The notes below the pieces were generated by a model. It had not been told where the DNA came from, searched no databases, and saw only the letters and a list, made by a program, of their open reading frames with translations. Of a stretch of DNA of 32,993 nucleotides, positions 31,339-32,993 are shown piece by piece. The DNA is taken from contig CAIYDY010000176.1 of the NCBI GenBank assembly GCA_903925015.1, positions 1-32,993 on the forward strand, read 5' to 3'. The stretch is from an uncultured Acidobacteriia bacterium (GTDB lineage Bacteria > Acidobacteriota > Terriglobia > Bryobacterales > Bryobacteraceae). The translations under genes and the position numbers were made by a program. Position 1 is the stretch's first letter; each line of letters opens with the position of its first letter.

Positions 31339-32225
31339 ACGGTTTTCAAATATTCAAAGCTCTTCTTGAGGCTGTCCAAGGCGTCGCCCGGCGTCTGGTC
31401 CTGCTCCACGAAGTAGTGCTTCACGCCCGCCGCCGGGGCCGCCTTCAAAATTGCCTTGAAGTCCAGCGTACCGCTGCCCACTTCCTTGAACGCTGTCTTC
31501 GGAACACTCTCCACATACTGCACCGGCGTACCCTTTTCCTTGTCCTTCAAGTGGATCAGAGCCACACGACCCTTCCACTCCTTCAGCATCTCCACCGGAT
31601 CATGGCCGGCGACAGACACCCAGAAGACATCCATTTCGAGTGCCACCAGCTTCTTGTCCAGCCGCTCCTTGAACACGTCGATGGGCCGTTCGCCAGGCTT
31701 GCCGCCGAATTCGAAGGCATGGTTGTGGTAGACAAACTGGAGTCCGCCCTTCTTGCAGGCCTCCCCGACCTTGTTCATTTGGTCGGCGGTCCTCTTGTAG
31801 AAGTCCAAGTCACCCCGCTCGGCAGGCGTGATGTAGGCCATCGTGAAGTACTGCGCCCCCATCTTCTTCACGCTTTCCACGGCCTCATCCACGCTGGGTT
31901 TCGCCGTAAAGTTGGGGTACTTCTCCCAGTTGCCGGTAATCAAGGGCGTTTCCACATGGCAGGAAACAGCCTTCATTCCGTTTGCTTGAATCAGCGGCAG
32001 CAGCTTCAATAGATCCGCCCGCCCCGCGCCCTCGATCTCCTTGTACCCAATCTTCGCGATCGTCTGGATCACTTTTTCGGATTCTTTCATCAGCGTGCCC
32101 CGCACGGTATAGAGCTGGACGCCGACCGACTTTGGTCCGGCGGCCAAAAGCGACGGCAGTGTCGCGGCGGTCAGGAAGGAGGACGCCAGCATCTCGCGGC
32201 GAGTAGGGAGAAAGGAAGTGCTCAT
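31335..32225 (-). CDS. Tat-exported sugar phosphate isomerase/epimerase-like TIM barrel
   Basis: About 296 residues (ATG 32225; an ATG two codons earlier is equally possible). A Tat signal, TRREMLASSFLTAATLPSLL, precedes a xylose-isomerase-like (AP endonuclease 2) TIM barrel. Elements: VGVQLYTVRGTLMKE, YKEIEGAGRADL, VSCHVE, FVYHNHAFEF, VALEMDVFWVSVAGHDP, VALIHLKDKEKG and VEQDQTPGDAL. The E/H/D/E residues of the metal site are in the expected strands. The real substrate of such exported proteins is unknown; they are common in Solibacter-like and Bacteroidetes genomes. Tail-to-tail with DUF418; divergent from the next gene. Confidence 0.87.
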   Translation of the reverse strand: MSTSFLPTRREMLASSFLTAATLPSLLAAGPKSVGVQLYTVRGTLMKESEKVIQTIAKIGYKEIEGAGRADLLKLLPLIQANGMKAVSCHVETPLITGNWEKYPNFTAKPSVDEAVESVKKMGAQYFTMAYITPAERGDLDFYKRTADQMNKVGEACKKGGLQFVYHNHAFEFGGKPGERPIDVFKERLDKKLVALEMDVFWVSVAGHDPVEMLKEWKGRVALIHLKDKEKGTPVQYVESVPKTAFKEVGSGTLDFKAILKAAPAAGVKHYFVEQDQTPGDALDSLKKSFEYLKTV

Positions 32226-32294
32226 CGGCATCCAGTCTATCGCGTTCCAAGGTTTTTTGTGAACCAACTCCAACCCACGCGCGTAGGACAACCT

Positions 32295-32885
32295 ATGAAG
32301 CGCTTTGCGTGGCTCACCACGCTCCCCCTTTTCGCACTGGCCCTGCCCATGTTCGGCCAAAACTCCGGTAACTGCGGCCAGCCATTCGAGGCCCCGTTGG
32401 CAAGTGGCACCCAGGTAACCATGGACCTGCGCGCAGGAGATGTCGAAATTATCGGCACCTCCAAGCAGGGTGTCCGGGTCAGCTGCGATTCCAGCAACGA
32501 TCCGTCCACCAAGCAGGTCCGGATATCCTTCGCTGCGGGGCATCTGCGTGTTTCAGGAGGCCCGGACAATATCCGCCGCTTCCACTACCGAATCGAAGTG
32601 CCCACCCAGTCGGCTGTGGTGGTTCGGTGCAGTGCCGGGAACGTGTCGATGTCCGGCCTGCAGGGCGATAAGGATGTGGAACTAAAGGCGGGAGACCTGA
32701 CTATCTCGGTTGGACCTCCTGAAAGCTACCGGGTGGTCGAAGCGCAGGTATTGGCTGGGGACCTGAAGGCCAACGCGTGGGGGGTGAAGAAGGATGGGCT
32801 CGGCCAGAACTTCCGCAAGGACAATCCACGCGGACAATACCGGCTCAAGGCCAACGTGCTGGCCGGGAACTTGATCCTGAAATAG
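32295..32885 (+). CDS. secreted DUF4097-like beta-repeat protein
   Basis: 196 residues. Signal peptide MKRFAWLTTLPLFALALPMF, probably cut after GQ. The mature part is beta-helix-like: VTMDLRAGDVEIIGTSKQ, VRISFAAGHLRVSG, AVVVRCSAGNVSMSGLQG, DVELKAGDLTISVG, VLAGDLKAN and NVLAGNLILK, i.e. repeats of 'L.AGD(L/V).I.G'. This pattern fits DUF4097 putative adhesins. An AGGA site lies seven bases before ATG 32295; codons upstream are excluded because the signal peptide begins there. It diverges from the isomerase gene and faces a terminator downstream. Confidence 0.75.
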   Translation: MKRFAWLTTLPLFALALPMFGQNSGNCGQPFEAPLASGTQVTMDLRAGDVEIIGTSKQGVRVSCDSSNDPSTKQVRISFAAGHLRVSGGPDNIRRFHYRIEVPTQSAVVVRCSAGNVSMSGLQGDKDVELKAGDLTISVGPPESYRVVEAQVLAGDLKANAWGVKKDGLGQNFRKDNPRGQYRLKANVLAGNLILK

Positions 32886-32890
32886 CAGGA

Positions 32891-32935
32891 AAAAAACCCG
32901 GCCAATGCTCGAATCGAATCGAGGCATTGGCCGGG
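32891..32935 (-). terminator. Rho-independent terminator for the gene entering from the right
   Basis: CCCGGCCAATGC (32897-32908) and GCATTGGCCGGG (32924-32935) form a 12-base-pair stem, extended inside by TCGA/TCGA with one bulge. Read on the minus strand, the stem is followed by six T (AAAAAA at 32891-32896). So it ends transcription of the minus-strand gene at the right edge. It may also stop the plus-strand DUF4097-like gene, whose stop is at 32885. Confidence 0.8.
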
Positions 32936-32963
32936 CAGTAGATTTTAGATTTGCGTTTCGAAA

Positions 32964-32993
32964 CTAGGCGATGACGTCGACGCCCATGGAGCG
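32964..32993 (-). CDS. C-terminal nine codons of a minus-strand gene (rest outside window)
   Basis: From the right edge the minus strand reads RSMGVDVIA and TAG at 32964. The strong minus-oriented terminator 29 bases further on supports this being the end of a real gene. Too short to identify. Confidence 0.4.
   Translation of the reverse strand, partial: RSMGVDVIA

Noticed and set aside
1-32993. CRISPR array
   Set aside because: No regularly spaced short direct repeats were seen on either strand.

Overview
The window is 33 kb of high-G+C bacterial chromosome. Three gene types together suggest a soil-type Acidobacteriota of the Bryobacterales/Solibacter kind: a DUF1549/DUF1553 plus DUF1501 pair, a PEP-CTERM exported protein, and several Tat-signal or secreted proteins with acidobacterial flavour. 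This placement is inference from gene content; no rRNA is present.

Layout. 1-5.7 kb: the tail of an MFS transporter, a secreted S10 carboxypeptidase (minus strand), and the DUF1549/DUF1553 and DUF1501 pair. 5.9-6.7 kb: a two-gene HEPN-like module. 6.7-10.6 kb: housekeeping genes recO, glyQ and glyS, tightly packed and closed by hairpins. 10.7-13.4 kb: a small conserved protein, a secreted protein of unknown role, a SprT-like metalloprotein and tRNA-Arg(TCG). 13.4-15.7 kb: an accessory segment with small membrane-protein remnants, a diverged copy of the dnaE 3' end, and a three-gene cluster (82-aa protein, AbiEii-type nucleotidyltransferase, Abi-alpha/DUF4393-like protein). 15.7-19.2 kb: dnaE (minus strand). 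19.5-22.6 kb: an A+T-richer two-gene unit, a C5-cytosine methyltransferase translationally coupled to a GHKL (MORC/MutL-like) ATPase with a C-terminal PD-(D/E)XK nuclease. 22.6-24.8 kb: a chain of toxin-antitoxin modules, HigBA-like (intact), a VapB-like antitoxin with a frameshifted PIN toxin, and DUF433 with a frameshifted, truncated DUF5615. 24.8-28.8 kb: a decayed surface-protein gene (headless, one TGG-to-TAG nonsense change, one A-run frameshift), an intact PEP-CTERM protein, a degraded gene, and an IS3-family remnant. 29-33 kb: metabolic and envelope genes (old yellow enzyme, DUF418 membrane protein, Tat-exported sugar-isomerase-like TIM barrel, DUF4097-like secreted protein).

How it fits together. 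The essential gene dnaE is flanked on both sides by accessory, defence-type DNA. On its 3' side, a 45-bp copy of its own 3' end lies 1.75 kb away across the nucleotidyltransferase/Abi-alpha cluster. This is the geometry left when a mobile element inserts into the 3' end of a gene. On its 5' side sits the methyltransferase/GHKL-nuclease unit, followed by toxin-antitoxin modules in progressive decay. I read 13.4-28.8 kb as a hotspot of gain and loss. The strongest candidates for a lesser-known system are the methyltransferase/GHKL-nuclease unit and the nucleotidyltransferase/Abi-alpha cluster bounded by the dnaE repeats. All functions are inferred from motifs read by eye; no database search was run.
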